From: Acidobacteriota bacterium
Lineage (GTDB): Bacteria; Acidobacteriota; Blastocatellia; UBA7656
Assembly: GCA_040754075.1 (NCBI GenBank)
Contig: JBFMDH010000008.1
Location: 190,646 to 254,645, forward strand
Length of the DNA: 64,000 bases
Reading direction: 5' to 3'
Both the position numbers and the translations under genes were made by a program. Shown one piece after another: positions 1 to 8,814 of this stretch; position 1 is the first letter of the stretch; the number at the start of each line of letters is the position of its first letter. Under the pieces are notes generated by a model. The model saw only the letters and a program-made list of their open reading frames with translations. It did no database searches and was not told where the DNA came from.

Positions 1-1210
1 GCGGAATCCACACGCCCGGCGCATTCAAATCAGCGGTGCGACTGATGGTCAGGAAATCTGCGAAGGTATAACGATTCAATAACCATGAGGTGTTAATCCA
101 TCCGAGTTGCAGACGCCAACCGGCAACGTCGGGCGGGTTGAATAATTCCTGCCCTAAAAATGACACGATTTGCGCCAGAATATTGGAACTGGTGCGCGGA
201 TTGTAATCACCGGGGTTGTATCGCGCGCCAAGCATTCGGACTGCGCCAACCACCAATTCCACAGGGGTTTTTACCAGTGCGAACCGCGCCCGTTCACTGA
301 AAAATTCATCGGAGACAAATATCGCGCGCGCCAATTCTTTGATGGAATGGTTGCTGGCGAAATAGACATCGGCAAACTTTTCAATGGTGCTGCGGTCTGC
401 GGCATTAGCGGTATCGAGCGGATAAACAAAAAAGTTAAAAAATTTATAGACCAGAAAACGTCCGGTCGCCCGTTTATTCGAGACGATGGAAATAATGTCC
501 TGCCCTGTGAAGTTCGCAGTTTGCCCGTAAACCGTTTTCGGCAGTTCATCATGTTCAGCCGGATTGACCAAGAACGGATAATTGAACGGGTCGCGTGTGC
601 CGCGATTGAAAAAGAATTTCCAGCCCGTAAAGGCGCGGGCAATCTCCTGCACATCCTGTTCTGTGTAGTTCGCCTCTCCCGTAACCACATCTTTAATGCC
701 CATCGTGAAAAGTTCTTGCAGTTCACGGGCGAAATTTTCGTTGGGTTTGCCTCTGACATTGACAATGCCGTCGAGCCAGATGAGCATTGCCGGGTCTTGC
801 GAAACGGTGAGCAGTAGATTATCGAAGCGATCCAATGCCTGTGCCCGCAGTTTGAGGTTTTGAACGAACATGAAACGGTCATCAACTTTATTGGCGGCGG
901 TGGCAAAATGGTTGTGCCAGAAAAGCGTCATCTTTTCTTCAAACGGGCGTTTGCTGTAAACCATGCGGGTCATCCACCAGCGTTGCAGTTCGCCGCGATT
1001 GAATCGCTCGAATATATCGGGATTGGAAAAATCGAAACTCTGAGCAATCAAATCATCGAGAGCCGAGTTATCAGTTTGGGTATAATTGATGAGCGCATCA
1101 ACCGCGCCTTCGCGACCCAGCGTCGTTAAAAATTCAAGCTCTTCGGGTGGGCCACCAAAGCCCATGCGTCGAAGTAAATGAGCCGCTTCATCAAAATTCA
1201 GGCTTGCCAT
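1..1210 (-). CDS. DUF1800 family protein (3' end beyond window)
   Basis: The minus strand is open from an ATG at 1210 to the left edge, 403 codons without a stop, so the gene is truncated by the window. The start has a strong Shine-Dalgarno (AAAGGAGG) about 8 nt upstream. The N-terminus reads MASLNFDEAAHLLRRMGFGG, the typical opening of DUF1800 proteins. Further family signatures follow: FWHNHFAT near residue 100, NENFARELQELFTMG, and TGWKFFFN. DUF1800 members are usually about 450-550 residues and are commonly followed by a DUF1501 gene, which would lie outside the window. Their biochemical function is not established; they are common in Acidobacteriota, Planctomycetota and Bacteroidota. No clear signal peptide is present. 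Long open frames on the other strand here are shadows. Confidence 0.88.
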   Translation of the reverse strand, partial: MASLNFDEAAHLLRRMGFGGPPEELEFLTTLGREGAVDALINYTQTDNSALDDLIAQSFDFSNPDIFERFNRGELQRWWMTRMVYSKRPFEEKMTLFWHNHFATAANKVDDRFMFVQNLKLRAQALDRFDNLLLTVSQDPAMLIWLDGIVNVRGKPNENFARELQELFTMGIKDVVTGEANYTEQDVQEIARAFTGWKFFFNRGTRDPFNYPFLVNPAEHDELPKTVYGQTANFTGQDIISIVSNKRATGRFLVYKFFNFFVYPLDTANAADRSTIEKFADVYFASNHSIKELARAIFVSDEFFSERARFALVKTPVELVVGAVRMLGARYNPGDYNPRTSSNILAQIVSFLGQELFNPPDVAGWRLQLGWINTSWLLNRYTFADFLTISRTADLNAPGVWIP

Positions 1211-1339
1211 CGGTGCTCGCCTCCTTTAAGCATTGTTGTGGGTATCTACAATCGGTTTCCTGAAAAAGCCTTCCCAACCAAACTCCGGCAGACAATGGAG
1301 CGTCGGGGTCTTGGAAAAAATACCGGCTATGAAAAAAAA

Positions 1340-1849
1340 TTAATCATTCGGACAATCCCTGGTCTGCTCAATCGCATTGAATATCACCCGTTTGTATTTA
1401 TCGACTTCGATAATATGAAACGGTTGCGCAAGCATCATCGGGTGCAGACAATTATTTCCGGGTTGGGAAATCACATAGCTCACCCGCAAGGTTTTTTTAT
1501 TGAGTTGCAGAGTTTCGCTGGCGGTTATTTCGTGACCCGGTGAAGGTTTCTCGCCGCCAAAAATCGCAATCACCATCTTTTTCTCAAAATCGACATCGGG
1601 GAGTTCGGGCTTATCCGGTATATTTTTGAAAAAAACATTCCATAAACTTTTTAATTCTTCGCGAGATTTGATAACGAAATTATTCGCCTGGTGCTGGGCG
1701 CTGATTGAATTTTTCACCAGAGACTTGAATTCAATGCTCTTTTGTTTAATCGCCGGCTCATCCTGCGCAAAAGAATCATATTGAGAACCGCCAAGGGTGA
1801 GACTTAACCCAACCAGCACAACCGGAAAGAATCGAAGAAATTTATTCAT
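1340..1849 (-). CDS. PrcB C-terminal-domain-like secreted protein
   Basis: This encodes 169 residues. The N-terminus is a signal peptide (basic MNKF, hydrophobic FFPVVLVGLSLTLGG, small residues before about residue 29), so the mature protein should be periplasmic or surface-located. The body contains a PrcB_C-like pattern: a conserved 'KSREELKSLW' segment, then a strand with FEKKMVIAIFGG near the middle, and a C-terminal QPFHIIEVDKY strand. PrcB was first named as a subunit of the Treponema dentilisin protease complex, but most stand-alone homologues have no known role. It lies 136 bp downstream of the Spy-like gene and 129 bp upstream of the DUF1800 gene on the same strand, so it may be the last member of the sigma-factor module. 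The two cysteines near the C-terminus could form a disulfide. Confidence 0.6.
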   Translation of the reverse strand: MNKFLRFFPVVLVGLSLTLGGSQYDSFAQDEPAIKQKSIEFKSLVKNSISAQHQANNFVIKSREELKSLWNVFFKNIPDKPELPDVDFEKKMVIAIFGGEKPSPGHEITASETLQLNKKTLRVSYVISQPGNNCLHPMMLAQPFHIIEVDKYKRVIFNAIEQTRDCPND

Positions 1850-1985
1850 AAAGCTGCTCCTTTGAAAGTGTTTGTGAGAAGGGTTGCGATTATATCACGA
1901 TGCCACTTTCAATAAATGGTTTGCGCGCCGGGCAATGGGTGAGCGGGAATAATTCTTCGCCCGGTTTTTAAATTCACTCCATCAT

Positions 1986-2426
1986 TTATTCCGGTTTCGG
2001 TTTAGCTTTACCCTTACCCTTCAACTGTTTTAATTGCGCCCGCTGCTCGGTCGTTAAATGGTTTTTAACTTTGATGAGCAGCGCGGTTTGGGCGCGTTTG
2101 ATTGCCTGTTCGATGGACAACACTTTATCGAGTTGCGCGAGGGTAGTTTGTTCATTGACGTTTTCCTGTTTGATGAGCGTAACCAGTTTTTCCAGTTCAT
2201 CCTGCAACTGCCATTGCAACTCGGTGAATTGTGTTTGCGCTTTGCGAAATTCGGTTTTAAAAAAATTCTTTTGCTCTTCACTGAGACCGATGGCTTGTTG
2301 ATGCTGCATCACCAGTTCGGGGGCAAAGAAATTTTCATCAAAGGGGTCGCCCGCAGGTTGTTGGGCATAAGCTGATTGCCAGTTAAAAAATAAAAATAGT
2401 GCAAGACACATCAATTTAATTTTCAT
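1986..2426 (-). CDS. Spy/CpxP-like periplasmic protein
   Basis: The 146-residue product has a clear signal peptide (MKIKLMCLALFLFFNW, cleavage after AYA near residue 21) and a mature region that is almost entirely charged, glutamine-rich helix. The pattern LSEEQKNFFKTEF followed later by LTTEQRAQLKQL matches the two 'LTxxQ'-type motifs of the Spy/CpxP/CnrX superfamily of periplasmic chaperone or sensor proteins. The C-terminus ends in a Lys/Pro/Gly tail. It starts 12 bp after the membrane-protein gene at 2438-2965, so the two are almost certainly co-transcribed with the ECF sigma factor. In the CnrYXH system a member of this superfamily senses metal and signals to an anti-sigma factor. A similar sensing role is plausible here but not shown. 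Confidence 0.65.
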   Translation of the reverse strand: MKIKLMCLALFLFFNWQSAYAQQPAGDPFDENFFAPELVMQHQQAIGLSEEQKNFFKTEFRKAQTQFTELQWQLQDELEKLVTLIKQENVNEQTTLAQLDKVLSIEQAIKRAQTALLIKVKNHLTTEQRAQLKQLKGKGKAKPKPE

Positions 2427-2437
2427 GTTGAACCTCT

Positions 2438-2965
2438 TTAATTTTTCTCGTTTGGAATGAGTTTATTGAAATCAATTTTGGGACTTTCGATTCGCGGCAA
2501 GATTTTCAACCACTCGTCACCGGGAATTTTTAACAAAGCCGCCGTCGGCGAGTGCCAGGCGGTGAGGGTTTTCACATTCCATTCTTCGGGTCGCGAAATG
2601 CGGTGTCGGACTGGTTGCGGTTTTGTTGGTCTTTGAGCGGCAGTTATTTGCGGCGTCGTTTCAGGCTGCTTCATCTGGATAGCCATTTCCGGCGTTACCT
2701 GAATGATAATTTCTTTTGCCGATAGACCGGCGAGGAATTTTTCATTGAAGCCGTTCTGAAACGGATTAAGCCAATAAATTCCACCGATAATCATCATCAT
2801 CACACCGAGTGAAAAAGCGAGCCGCAACGCATAGGGTTTTGATGACGATGGCGTTCGCCTGGACGGTGCAACAAAGGTCGAGAATGCCGGTGTGATTTTC
2901 TGCTCCTCTTCGCGTAACTTACGAAAGAGTTGCCTGATTTTCTGCTCTTGAAAATCCCGATTCAT
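2438..2965 (-). CDS. Single-pass membrane protein, probable anti-sigma partner
   Basis: The 175-residue product has a cytoplasmic basic/acidic N-terminus of about 45 residues, one transmembrane segment (around residues 48-66, LAFSLGVMMMIIGGIYW) and a proline-rich periplasmic tail. No zinc-finger motif is visible, so it is not a classical ZAS anti-sigma factor. Its position argues for an anti-sigma role: its first 47 bp overlap the 3' end of the ECF sigma gene at 2919-3476 in another frame, which indicates translational coupling, and a Spy-like gene follows 12 bp downstream. The same sigma / membrane protein / Spy-like order recurs at 9519-7857. I did not recognise a named family, and function is inferred from context alone. 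Confidence 0.6.
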   Translation of the reverse strand: MNRDFQEQKIRQLFRKLREEEQKITPAFSTFVAPSRRTPSSSKPYALRLAFSLGVMMMIIGGIYWLNPFQNGFNEKFLAGLSAKEIIIQVTPEMAIQMKQPETTPQITAAQRPTKPQPVRHRISRPEEWNVKTLTAWHSPTAALLKIPGDEWLKILPRIESPKIDFNKLIPNEKN

Positions 2966-3476
2966 CGCTTACTCCCAATTCAATCAATTTCCGTCTCAGT
3001 TGGGCTTTTCCACGGTCGTAATGTTTACGCGCTGCGCCAAGCGTGATTTGCATCACCGCAGCGGCTTCTGCCAGACTCAACTCGTGATAAAAGACCAACT
3101 GTAAAATTTCCTGTTGCCTTTTGGGCAAAGTTAAAAGCGATTGTTTGAAAATTCCCTGAATTTCCGTGTGAAAAACCTCTTCATCAAAATGACCGTAAGT
3201 TGATTCGACCAAATTTTGCCGATGTCGAACCAGTAACAATCGCTTCAAGGTTTCGCGCCGGTGATAATCAATCGCGGTTTTGCGAATGATTGCGAATAAC
3301 CAGGTTTTAAATGATGACCGGTTATCAAACCGCGCTTTGCCTTCGAGAACTTTCACATAAGCCGACTGCAAAACATTTTCGGCATCTGCCGGATTTCGTG
3401 AACAACAGGCTAACGCCCAGCCGAAGCTATCGCTGTGGTGGCGCTCCAATTCAACTCTTAAATCAATGCTGTTCAT
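2919..3476 (-). CDS. RNA polymerase ECF sigma-70 factor
   Basis: The 185-residue product has the two-domain ECF layout. Sigma region 2 spans roughly residues 18-75 and includes the core-binding pattern NPADAENVLQSAYVKV and the -10-recognition segment FKTWLFAIIRKTAIDYHRR. Region 4 spans roughly residues 115-165 with LPKRQQEILQLVFYHELS followed by a helix-turn-helix (LAEAAAVMQITLGAARKHY). A TTG lies one codon upstream of the ATG at 3476; the ATG is preferred, though no strong Shine-Dalgarno is visible. It is the first gene of a minus-strand unit with the membrane protein (47-bp overlap) and the Spy-like protein. ECF factors of this layout usually answer to envelope signals relayed by a membrane anti-sigma factor. 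Confidence 0.88.
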   Translation of the reverse strand: MNSIDLRVELERHHSDSFGWALACCSRNPADAENVLQSAYVKVLEGKARFDNRSSFKTWLFAIIRKTAIDYHRRETLKRLLLVRHRQNLVESTYGHFDEEVFHTEIQGIFKQSLLTLPKRQQEILQLVFYHELSLAEAAAVMQITLGAARKHYDRGKAQLRRKLIELGVSDESGFSRAENQATLS

Positions 3477-3601
3477 CAATCAGCAGCTCGTATTTTCAGT
3501 TCGTTAGATTAGTCGATTCGGAGAAGCAACTATATGACAAGAAACCGGAGATTAGCAGAAAATTTTTATTTGCGGGATGGATGAAGGATTGATGCCACAA
3601 G

Positions 3602-3646
3602 AAAAAGCGCCTGACGATTAAATGAATCTTAAATCGTCAGGCGCTT
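3602..3646 (-). terminator. Rho-independent terminator after the EF-hand gene
   Basis: A perfect 15-bp stem (3605-3619 paired with 3632-3646, GC-rich core GCGCCTGACG) with a 12-nt loop is followed, on the minus strand, by a run of T residues. It lies about 20 bp after the stop of the EF-hand gene and ends the 9519-3667 operon. Confidence 0.85.
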
Positions 3647-3666
3647 AAAAGTGCAAGCTTGATGGA

Positions 3667-4734
3667 TTAGTTTTGTGAAGAAGCGGCTTTCTTCCGTTCA
3701 GCCTGTTTCTTTAAGGCTTCGGTAGCCTCTTCTTTGGTAATTGAACCATCCCCGTTTAGGTCTAAGGCTTTGAAGGTTTTTTCACTGGTTAGTTCATCGG
3801 CGGTTATCTTACCATCTTTGTTTTTATCCAGATTGGTAAATAACTGCGTGACATCAACGCCGCCGGTCGCTTTATTGGCAACTTCAGAAGCCAGTTGGGT
3901 CAGCACGCGATTAAATTCATTACCTTCTTCTGCGGTGATTTCACCGTTTTTATCTTTGTCCAACGCATTGAACGAAGAAACCATTTTCGCAAATTCATCT
4001 TTTGACAATTTGCTGTCGCCATTGGCATCGAGGAATTTAACTAAAGTTTCGCCAGTTCGCGGACCTCTAAAGCTCTGCATCCCGGTGTTCCATTCCGCTT
4101 CATCAATAAAGCCATCTTTGTTGGTATCGAAACGCTCCATCATCATGGGATTGGGCAACTCATCTTTGCCTAATTTTTTATCCTTATTTTTATCCATATC
4201 CGCGAAGGTCGGCATTTGACGATTCATCTGTCCCTGAGGCGGAGCCGCCGGTCTGTTTGAGGCATCGGTTTGATTCAATGCGCGGAAGAATTCATTGCCT
4301 TCATCAATCGTCAATTCGCCGTTTTTATCCTTATCCAGCGAATCGAACAGGACGAGAATTTTTGCGAACTCCGCTGTTGAAATATTACTGTCGCTATTGG
4401 CATCAAGAAATTTAACCAGGGTTTCACCGGTTCGCGGACCTCTAAATCCCCCCTGCGTTACAGCATTCCATTCCGCTTCATCGAGGAAACCATCTTTATT
4501 GGTATCCAGGCGATCAAACCGATCAGCCATAAAAGATGGAACCTGCGCTTGAAATTCCTCTTTACTGATTTTCTTATCCTTATTTTTGTCGAAATCAGCA
4601 AATGTTGGCATCGGGAATTGGCGCATCTGCATTCCCGGCGGAGGTCCTTGCGGAGGCATATCCTGCGCCGACGTCATCAGCGCGCCCCCGAAAACCAGAG
4701 CCAACAAAGTGATTAACTCAAATGTACTTTTCAT
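3667..4734 (-). CDS. Secreted protein with ten EF-hand-type calcium motifs
   Basis: The 355-residue product has a signal peptide (residues 1-24, ending TSAQ) and then ten DxDxDG-type loops at about residues 49, 77, 111, 135, 181, 203, 236, 259, 303 and 325. Examples are DTNKDGFLDEAEW, DKDKNGEITAEEG and DLNGDGSITKEEA. Two blocks of four motifs (residues 44-152 and 175-278) are near copies, including the linker GPRTGETLVKFLDAN, so the gene grew by internal duplication; this is visible in the DNA as well. Some loops have degenerate third or fifth ligands (DANSDSN, DANGDSK). It should bind calcium outside the cytoplasm. It begins 29 bp after the TonB-dependent receptor stop and is the last gene before a strong terminator, so it is probably co-expressed with the receptor. 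Its partner is unknown. Confidence 0.85.
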   Translation of the reverse strand: MKSTFELITLLALVFGGALMTSAQDMPPQGPPPGMQMRQFPMPTFADFDKNKDKKISKEEFQAQVPSFMADRFDRLDTNKDGFLDEAEWNAVTQGGFRGPRTGETLVKFLDANSDSNISTAEFAKILVLFDSLDKDKNGELTIDEGNEFFRALNQTDASNRPAAPPQGQMNRQMPTFADMDKNKDKKLGKDELPNPMMMERFDTNKDGFIDEAEWNTGMQSFRGPRTGETLVKFLDANGDSKLSKDEFAKMVSSFNALDKDKNGEITAEEGNEFNRVLTQLASEVANKATGGVDVTQLFTNLDKNKDGKITADELTSEKTFKALDLNGDGSITKEEATEALKKQAERKKAASSQN

Positions 4735-4763
4735 TTTTCACTCCACAATTTTACGGTTCCGAA

Positions 4764-7700
4764 TTAGAACCCGAATCTCAGTGAAAGTTCGATTCTTCGG
4801 GCATTATCAACATTGTTTGAACGACCAAAAAGCGGGGAGGTTAAAACGCCGTTGTAGAATCGATAGTTGGTATGATTCAGGATATTGTTGATGTTGACAT
4901 TAACCGTCAAACTATATTTTTGACGGACATCGCCAAAGGCACGCATCATGCCACCGCCGCCACCTTGACCGCCACCACCAGGTCCGCCGCCACCGGGTCC
5001 GCCGCCACCGCGCATCATCACTGACCCCATCTGATTCATCGCCTGTCCCATTGCGGAGTTGTTGTTGTTATTGCCGCGGTTGTTATTGCCACGATTGCCC
5101 CCCTGACGCTGGTTGTTCTGGGCATTTTGATTATTGTTTTGTCCGCCGCTTTGCGCTGACATTCCAGGGAAACCGCCGCCAATTGGCGGGCCAAACCCGA
5201 AGGATTTCGAGATACTCATATTCAAATTGAAACTACTTGGCCCATCGCCGTAGTTGCGCGGAATCAGTTCTTCGCCGGGAAGCGGGTTCGGATTGAAAAT
5301 GCCGAATCGGGTTTCAACGGCTCCGGGGGTGCCGGCAGCGGCAAATGATGGGCGATCCGAAAAGACCGTATCGAGGTTGTTATCGCGACCGGTGGTGATG
5401 TTAAACGGACCTCCTGAGCGTATGTTCATAAACGGACTCAAGCGGAATCCATATTTTGTGGTAAATGAACCGCCGAGAAAAACCGAATGGCGAACATCGT
5501 TACTGGAGCGCCCATATTCCGCCGCCAGGTCGTAGGGATTAGCCGGTGAAGTTCCCGCGCTATCGGTGTTGCTCTTGGTTGAAGCCAGGACGTAGTTACT
5601 GAAAATCGTGAAGGTGCGGCTGAATGCGGTTCTGAAACCGAAACGCAATTCGTGGCGGTTGGACATGCCATTGGATTGATATTCGAGAATCGCGCCTTGT
5701 GAGGGATTGGGTTTGACCAGATTATTGTCGGCATCACGCACCGGCGCATTGATGTTGACCGTCCTCAGCAAATTCACCCCGCGAGTATAGGTATAGGCAA
5801 CCGTTCCAAACATGGTTTTGTTCAACTGTCTTTCATAACTCGCGGTTTGCAATATCTGGTAGGGCGCATTCAAACTTTCATCCTTGACGCGAATCGACAC
5901 CACGCTGGTTGGCGCTGAACTGAAGGATGAAGGAATATTCGGGAAGAAATTGGGCTGTGCAATGACGAAATTGCGCTGGCGAATGCCATCATTGCGGATG
6001 GTGTTAAAGGTAATTCCGGTATCCAGACGACTATAGAAGATGCCGCCGCCCGTGCGAATGGTGCTCCTTTTGGCTTTATCAGGAACCCACGCCAAACTGT
6101 AACGCGGCGCGAAATTGAATTTGTCATCGAGATGGGTTTGGAATTCCTGACGAATACCGTATGAAAAGCTCAAGGTCGGTTTGATTTTCCAGTCATCCTG
6201 AAAATACATACCGTATTCCCACTGCGTGAAGCCGATGAACGGGTCGCCGCGATTGATGGAAAATTGCGAAGGCGCATAGCCCGGTGTATCGGTCAGCACT
6301 CGGCGATAAAGTTCCAGCGATGAAATCGGCACCGGCGCGCCGTCAACCAGAAGGCGATTGCCTTGCGCATCGCGTTCAAAATCGGAACCGAAAAGGAAGG
6401 TGCCGCCGAAATTTGATTGGTCGATATTGGAAAGTTTGGTGGCTTCGCCGCGGAATCCGAATTTGAGGATGTGTTTGCCTTTGGTATAGGTGATGTCGTT
6501 GGAAGCTTCCAACCCATCGGTGGTTCTATCGGAGAATAACTGCCCTTGATTGCCGCCCGATGTGAAGGCTTCACTGACGATGATGGCGGGCGCATCGGTT
6601 AAAGCGCGCGAGCCATTTGAACGACGATTGATTTGAAAACGGAATTCGTTGACCGCATGTTCGGAAGCAATCGTGGTCAATGAAAAACGCAAGGTATTAT
6701 CTTTTGAAAATGAGGTCGAACCGGTTTCCGGCAAACTGAAATCGCCGCCATTTCGCGTGTTGTCCATTTTACTGAAGCGATACCATAGTCCCATGGTGTG
6801 CTTTTTGGTCAATAAATAATCGGTGCGAATCGACACATTAAGACTGCGCATCGGATTTACCAGAGTAGTGACGAACGGTGTGGGCGTCAGCGTGTCGGTC
6901 GGCAGAATAATCGCATTGATAAAAGCGTTGTCGTCATTTTCGCGACGATTGGCGTCAAAGAAAAAGCCCCAGCGATTACGAATGATGGGACCGCTGAAAT
7001 AGCCGCCGTAGTTGCGCATCTGGGTCGGCGCTTTGAAATTTGCGGTGGCTTGACGCGCATTCAATGATTCATCGTTGAAGTTCATATTGAAGCCGCCGTG
7101 AAAGGTATCGGTTCCCGGTTTGGTCACGATTTCAAATCGGGTGTGTCCCGGTTCGGAATATTCCGGGGCAAAGGGGTTCGAGTTGATGCGGATTTGTTGA
7201 ATCGCTTCTTTGGAAGGCAACCGTCCACCTTCGCGGAATCCATTAACGTAGACCGTGGCATTATCAACACCCGCCATCTGTTTTAAAGCGTCAAGCAGTT
7301 CATCCGGGTCATCCGGCAAAGCTGAGAGTTCGCGTTCAGTGATCACCGTGGCGGTTAAATTTTTGTCCGAATCAGTAGAAATTCCTGCCGAATCATTTTT
7401 GACTTCCACCTGTTCCTGAATGAAAACCTTTAAGGGAATATTCTGTTCGATGGATTTGCGGGAAGTGAGGTCGATTTCCTGGATGAATTTCGCGAAGCCT
7501 TCGAGTTCAACGCTTACCCGATAAATTCCCGGTTTAATATTGTTGAATCGGTAGCGCCCCTTTTCATCGGTGGTGGTGGTGGCGACTTTTTCACCCTGCG
7601 CGTTTTCAAGGGTTACGGTTACGGCAACCAGAAAGGCATTCTGTTCGTCGGTGACGACGCCGTGAATTTCTGAATTGTTGACGCTTTGGGTTTCGCCATC

Positions 7701-7799
7701 GCCGTCGTAGGCTTGGGCAATCGGGCTGATATTGGCAATTAATAAAAGGATGGTAAGCGTAATGGTGATAATTTTTTTCATTTTCAACTTCCTTGTCAT
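4764..7799 (-). CDS. TonB-dependent receptor, Oar-like, with carboxypeptidase regulatory domain
   Basis: The product is about 1011 residues and forms an outer-membrane beta-barrel. After the signal peptide (…KKIITITLTILLLIANISPI) comes a CarboxypepD_reg domain (about residues 40-115, with GVVTDEQNA and YRFNNIKPGIYRVSVE). A plug-like region follows (about 150-250, ELSALPDDPDELLDALKQMAG and QIRINSNPFAPEY), then the barrel, ending in the aromatic C-terminal strand LSLRFGF. Two starts are credible: ATG 7799 (AGGAG 9 nt upstream) and ATG 7781 (AAGGAAG 6 nt upstream). A low-complexity Asn/Gln/Gly insertion of about 80 residues lies near residues 880-970. It sits 57 bp after the Spy-like gene in a five-gene sigma operon. 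Many acidobacterial homologues exist with unknown substrate; there is no sugar-utilisation gene beside it to suggest one. Confidence 0.88.
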   Translation of the reverse strand: MTRKLKMKKIITITLTILLLIANISPIAQAYDGDGETQSVNNSEIHGVVTDEQNAFLVAVTVTLENAQGEKVATTTTDEKGRYRFNNIKPGIYRVSVELEGFAKFIQEIDLTSRKSIEQNIPLKVFIQEQVEVKNDSAGISTDSDKNLTATVITERELSALPDDPDELLDALKQMAGVDNATVYVNGFREGGRLPSKEAIQQIRINSNPFAPEYSEPGHTRFEIVTKPGTDTFHGGFNMNFNDESLNARQATANFKAPTQMRNYGGYFSGPIIRNRWGFFFDANRRENDDNAFINAIILPTDTLTPTPFVTTLVNPMRSLNVSIRTDYLLTKKHTMGLWYRFSKMDNTRNGGDFSLPETGSTSFSKDNTLRFSLTTIASEHAVNEFRFQINRRSNGSRALTDAPAIIVSEAFTSGGNQGQLFSDRTTDGLEASNDITYTKGKHILKFGFRGEATKLSNIDQSNFGGTFLFGSDFERDAQGNRLLVDGAPVPISSLELYRRVLTDTPGYAPSQFSINRGDPFIGFTQWEYGMYFQDDWKIKPTLSFSYGIRQEFQTHLDDKFNFAPRYSLAWVPDKAKRSTIRTGGGIFYSRLDTGITFNTIRNDGIRQRNFVIAQPNFFPNIPSSFSSAPTSVVSIRVKDESLNAPYQILQTASYERQLNKTMFGTVAYTYTRGVNLLRTVNINAPVRDADNNLVKPNPSQGAILEYQSNGMSNRHELRFGFRTAFSRTFTIFSNYVLASTKSNTDSAGTSPANPYDLAAEYGRSSNDVRHSVFLGGSFTTKYGFRLSPFMNIRSGGPFNITTGRDNNLDTVFSDRPSFAAAGTPGAVETRFGIFNPNPLPGEELIPRNYGDGPSSFNLNMSISKSFGFGPPIGGGFPGMSAQSGGQNNNQNAQNNQRQGGNRGNNNRGNNNNNSAMGQAMNQMGSVMMRGGGGPGGGGPGGGGQGGGGGMMRAFGDVRQKYSLTVNVNINNILNHTNYRFYNGVLTSPLFGRSNNVDNARRIELSLRFGF

Positions 7800-7856
7800 C
7801 AACTGGGTCTCCTACTGTTTGGGTCCACTGTTTTTATCGGGAGCAGAGATCGGGAT

Positions 7857-8282
7857 TTATTTTTCCTGGCGTTGTTCCTCGCGCCGTTTTTCCATTTCCT
7901 GAATCATCTTTTCAAATTCCGGCAACTGATCGGAACTGAGCACCTCGCGAATCCTTTCGCGTTCCTTCTGGCGGACTTCATCGAATTTGCCTTCGTACAC
8001 TTTGAGTTCCTTGATGTTTTCGCGCATGCTTTTTCTCAAGGTTTTGAACTGGTCAAAGGTTTCATCAAGGATGGCGCGGATTTGCGTGTGCTGCTCTTTG
8101 GAAAGGTTCATCCGCTGATCCATGCGTTTGATAATGAACTCCTGCGGTTTGTGGTTTCCGGGACTCTCGTCATTACTGGTCATGCGCTCATAAAGATTCA
8201 TGGCGAGCGCGCCGGCAAAAAAGCCGATGGCGAAAATCGAAAAGATAATCAAACGGGCTTTGGTTTTGCTCTTACTTTCCAT
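7857..8282 (-). CDS. Membrane-anchored Spy/CpxP-like protein
   Basis: The 141-residue product has a basic N-terminus, one transmembrane anchor (about residues 11-29, LIIFSIFAIGFFAGALAM) and a long charged helical hairpin. The segment MNLSKEQHTQIRAILDETF and the later LSSDQLPEFEKMI resemble the paired motifs of the Spy/CpxP superfamily. No cleavage site is evident, so it probably stays in the inner membrane and faces the periplasm. Its start overlaps the stop of the anti-sigma gene by 11 bp, indicating coupling. It mirrors the soluble Spy-like protein at 1986-2426 and may act as periplasmic sensor or chaperone for this sigma/anti-sigma pair. Confidence 0.7.
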   Translation of the reverse strand: MESKSKTKARLIIFSIFAIGFFAGALAMNLYERMTSNDESPGNHKPQEFIIKRMDQRMNLSKEQHTQIRAILDETFDQFKTLRKSMRENIKELKVYEGKFDEVRQKERERIREVLSSDQLPEFEKMIQEMEKRREEQRQEK

Positions 8283-8787
8283 GGTTCAACCTCTCTTCGG
8301 CAACAATAAATGTTGAGTCAATGACATCGTCTGCGGACGGTTCAGCAATTTCGATACGCGCCGCCGTGCCTTTTTCGGTTGACGCCGGATGACTCCATAA
8401 TAAGGTTGCGCCGATGATTAACAGCAACAACAAAGCCATCGCCGGAAACATTTGTCTGGCGGTCAACCAAAGCATCGTCGCCATTGATTCGTCTGCACCG
8501 ATTTGCGGCAAGCCAAAACTCTCCGGTCCACGGGCGATTCGCGCCCGCAGCGCCGCCATAAAATCCTTATCCGGTTCGATGACTTCCGGCAATGCCGTTA
8601 AATCGAGAACCGTTTGTGACAGCGAAAACAGTCGATACTCCGCAGCGCAGGCGGAACAGGTCTCCAAATGTCCCTGCAAGGCTCTGCGCTCATCACTACC
8701 GAGGTTCTGAGCTTTCGCGTTTCCGCTTAGTGCCGGAAACGCTTTACGAACTTTTCTGCACCCCATCGATTTCATGCTCCTTTTCAT
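8272..8787 (-). CDS. Zinc-finger anti-sigma factor
   Basis: About 171 residues. The N-terminal domain carries an H-x3-C-x2-C arrangement (GHLETCSACAAEY) preceded by a GCRKVRK segment, the zf-HC2/ZAS pattern of cytoplasmic anti-sigma domains. A transmembrane helix follows near residues 115-135 (FPAMALLLLLIIGATLLW), then a short periplasmic tail. ATG 8787 is used here. An ATG at 8766 has a better-placed GGAG and would shorten the protein by seven residues. It lies 27 bp after the ECF sigma gene and overlaps the Spy-like gene by 11 bp. The expected role is to hold the sigma factor at the membrane until a periplasmic signal arrives. Confidence 0.8.
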   Translation of the reverse strand: MKRSMKSMGCRKVRKAFPALSGNAKAQNLGSDERRALQGHLETCSACAAEYRLFSLSQTVLDLTALPEVIEPDKDFMAALRARIARGPESFGLPQIGADESMATMLWLTARQMFPAMALLLLLIIGATLLWSHPASTEKGTAARIEIAEPSADDVIDSTFIVAEERLNHGK

Positions 8788-8814
8788 CAACAAACTTGCA
8801 AAGATGACTCTTTC

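Noticed and set aside
170..906. Long open frames of about 210 codons on both strands
   Set aside because: They overlap the partial DUF1800 gene, whose own frame is open over 403 codons with clear family motifs and a strong ribosome-binding site. The others lack both.
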